Origin: Pleurocapsales cyanobacterium LEGE 10410
GTDB lineage: Bacteria; Cyanobacteriota; Cyanobacteriia; Cyanobacteriales; Xenococcaceae
NCBI GenBank assembly: GCA_015207195.1
Contig: JADEXJ010000012.1
Location: forward strand, 1 to 64,000
Direction of reading: 5' to 3'
Length of the DNA: 64,000 nt
The translations under genes were made by a program, and so were the position numbers. The notes beneath the pieces were generated by a model, which worked only from the letters and a program-made list of their open reading frames with translations, did not search any database and was not told the origin of the DNA. Positions 62,457-64,000 of this stretch are shown here, piece by piece (the stretch's first letter is position 1; each line of letters begins with the position of its first letter).

Positions 62457-64000
62457 ATGTTCAAGCTATTTCAAAATCTTCTTCACAACGAGGCTAATAC
62501 GCAGCCCAATTTGGCGAGCTCTAAGTCTGATACTTCATTTTCTTCATGGGAAGCGCAAATTGCTCAGGCAGATGCTCTTTGGGAACAAGGGAAATTGAGT
62601 GAAGCCTTAGCAATATATGGTTTGGCAATTGAAGAGAATCCCAAGTTGTCAGAAATCCAGCAGCGTTTGGTAGAGCGTCTCAAGCAACAGGGTGATTTAG
62701 CGATCGCCTATGAAAAATTAGCTACGGGTCTAAAAAATCAGGGCGATATTGAACAAGCAGCAGACTATTATCGTCAAGCAATCAATATTAAAGCTTTGTC
62801 AGGAAACACGAAAGAACAGCTCATGAGGTCTAGCGTTTTTCCCACCAAAACTCCTATTCCGCTCGCCAGCTTAAAAGAAGCAGCATTTTCATTTCAGCCT
62901 TTGGTTAAGGTTAATTCAGCCATGGTGAAAGTAACCTCACCAACATCATCTTTGCCTCAAATTACAACAAAACCCCAAAGCATCTCACCTTCGTTTCCTT
63001 CCCGTCTAAAAACTGTCAATCCAGAGCGAGCTAAAGATATTGATTGGGAAACAGCGCAGGTTTATCTGCAAAAGGCACTTGAACACTTAGAAAAGCAGGA
63101 ATGGGAATCATCAGCACTCGCCTGTAAACAAGCTACGGAAATTATGCCAAATTTGGCAGAAGCCTACAAAATTTGGGGCAATGCTTTACAAAGAATGGGC
63201 AATACTGGTGATGCAATGTCTTGTTATGCCAAGGCAGTGGAAATCAAGCCAAATTTGGCTGAGGTGTATGCAGGAATTGCAGACATTTACGCTCAACAAA
63301 ACAAACAACAGCAGGCGATCGCCAATTATCAAAAAGCGATTATTATTAAACCTAGCGCGAAAATATATCGTAGTTTGGCTGATGTTTGGCTACAGTTAGG
63401 GAATCAAGAAAAAGCTAAATTTAATCTTGACCGAGCTAAAAAATTGGAATGGTCTGAAATCTCAACATCGTCAACCAAAGCTAATCTAGGCTCAAATTCA
63501 ATGGCATTAGAACGCTCGGATATCGCGCATTCGATCAAAGTTTACTGTCGCCAAGGTCAAAAGTTGGAGCAGCAAAAACAGTGGGAGCAGGCAGCAAAAT
63601 GTTATCGTCAGGCTTTGGAGCTCGGCATATCTAGACCAGCACTTCCAGCACAGGTTACCCAGAAAAAATTACCAAAATCCAAAATTTCTCAGCAGCCAGT
63701 TAATCACCACTCTAATAAAGGAGTAATCAAAACATCAGAAAGTCAGCTAGATAAGGCAATCAAACGCTATCAAAAACAATCTGCGCTTCAACCCAATTCT
63801 CCTAAGATATATACAGACTTGGGCAATCTCTATGCTAAAAAAGGGAAGCAACAGCAAGCGATCGCCTATTATCGCCAATCACTCAAAGTCAATCCTAGGT
63901 ATGCTGAGGCGCACTTAAATCTCGGCAGAATATTGCTAAAGGCGGGCAATCAGCAAGAGTTTATTCAAGAAATGCAGCTAGCTTTGGCTCTACAACCGAA
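62457..64000 (+). CDS. tetratricopeptide-repeat protein, runs off the end
   Basis: From the ATG at 62457 the frame is open to the window edge (514 codons and no stop). It has at least eight TPR-like helical repeats (for example QADALWEQGKLSEALAIYG, IWGNALQRMGNTGDAMSCYAKA and DLGNLYAKKGKQQQAIAYYRQS) separated by Ser/Pro/Lys-rich linkers. Proteins of this design in cyanobacteria often continue into a glycosyltransferase, FkbM methyltransferase or sulfotransferase domain. What follows here is outside the window. Confidence 0.85.
   Translation, partial: MFKLFQNLLHNEANTQPNLASSKSDTSFSSWEAQIAQADALWEQGKLSEALAIYGLAIEENPKLSEIQQRLVERLKQQGDLAIAYEKLATGLKNQGDIEQAADYYRQAINIKALSGNTKEQLMRSSVFPTKTPIPLASLKEAAFSFQPLVKVNSAMVKVTSPTSSLPQITTKPQSISPSFPSRLKTVNPERAKDIDWETAQVYLQKALEHLEKQEWESSALACKQATEIMPNLAEAYKIWGNALQRMGNTGDAMSCYAKAVEIKPNLAEVYAGIADIYAQQNKQQQAIANYQKAIIIKPSAKIYRSLADVWLQLGNQEKAKFNLDRAKKLEWSEISTSSTKANLGSNSMALERSDIAHSIKVYCRQGQKLEQQKQWEQAAKCYRQALELGISRPALPAQVTQKKLPKSKISQQPVNHHSNKGVIKTSESQLDKAIKRYQKQSALQPNSPKIYTDLGNLYAKKGKQQQAIAYYRQSLKVNPRYAEAHLNLGRILLKAGNQQEFIQEMQLALALQP

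Overview
The window looks like a piece of a cyanobacterial chromosome. The evidence is the very frequent HIP1 octamer (GCGATCGC) and several cyanobacterial gene families: an SLH-domain OprB-type porin, Ycf37, a Tab2 homologue, DUF4278, DUF3727, a fused substrate-binding/permease amino-acid transporter, a phytochrome-type GAF histidine kinase and a CYP120-type P450. AT-rich spacers with heptamer arrays and palindromic repeats fit a large-genome, possibly colonial or terrestrial cyanobacterium, but the exact genus is not decided here.

Layout. 0-10 kb: edge of an IS630-type transposase, DUF4278 protein, coaE, a flavin reductase, a polar amino-acid ABC transporter (bgtA/bgtB type) with a good NtcA site between its divergent halves, a porin, then a compact urate operon (NCS2 permease, FAD urate hydroxylase, hydroxyisourate hydrolase) and an IS4-type transposase remnant. 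10-19 kb: CYP120-like P450 and a full ebo set: eboB, C, D, E and F on the minus strand with eboA diverging. 19-21 kb: two photosystem I-related factors (Ycf37, Tab2-like) with a YqaE-type mini membrane protein between them that is too short for routine ORF calling. 21-27 kb: GST, an acidic repeat protein, and a glucosylglycerate locus (gpgP-gpgS diverging from a GH13 sugar phosphorylase). 27-34 kb: pabB, ecfT, mltG, DUF3727 and aspS. 34-38 kb: a YdcF-like protein, a PIN toxin-antitoxin pair with repeated operator-like sites, and tex carrying one in-frame TGA. 38-45 kb: SirB1-like protein and a signalling block: KaiC-like ATPase overlapping a histidine kinase, a GT2 glycosyltransferase, then a cyanobacteriochrome-like GAF histidine kinase with its response regulator. 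45-57 kb: DUF427, a ProA paralogue without its catalytic cysteine, tRNA-Gly(GCC), a GT4 glycosyltransferase carrying an in-frame 111-bp insertion, an MFS-recO-deoC set interrupted by a MITE, a DUF2087 regulator, ispD, GT9 and an HD-domain protein. 57-64 kb: small conserved proteins, a SufA/IscA-type protein, DUF4230, nrdB, and a TPR protein that runs off the end.

How it fits together. The region is mostly housekeeping with a few accessory modules: nitrogen scavenging (amino-acid transport and urate use), a compatible-solute cycle (glucosylglycerate), the ebo cluster (known in Nostoc for moving the scytonemin precursor to the periplasm), and a two-part signalling block. The most unusual signals are the in-frame stop in tex, the mobile fragment domesticated inside the GT4 reading frame, the TA-flanked MITE inside a heptamer array, the degenerate ProA, and the KaiC-like/kinase overlap shaped by a 15-bp tandem duplication. 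I found no rRNA, CRISPR array or complete insertion sequence.
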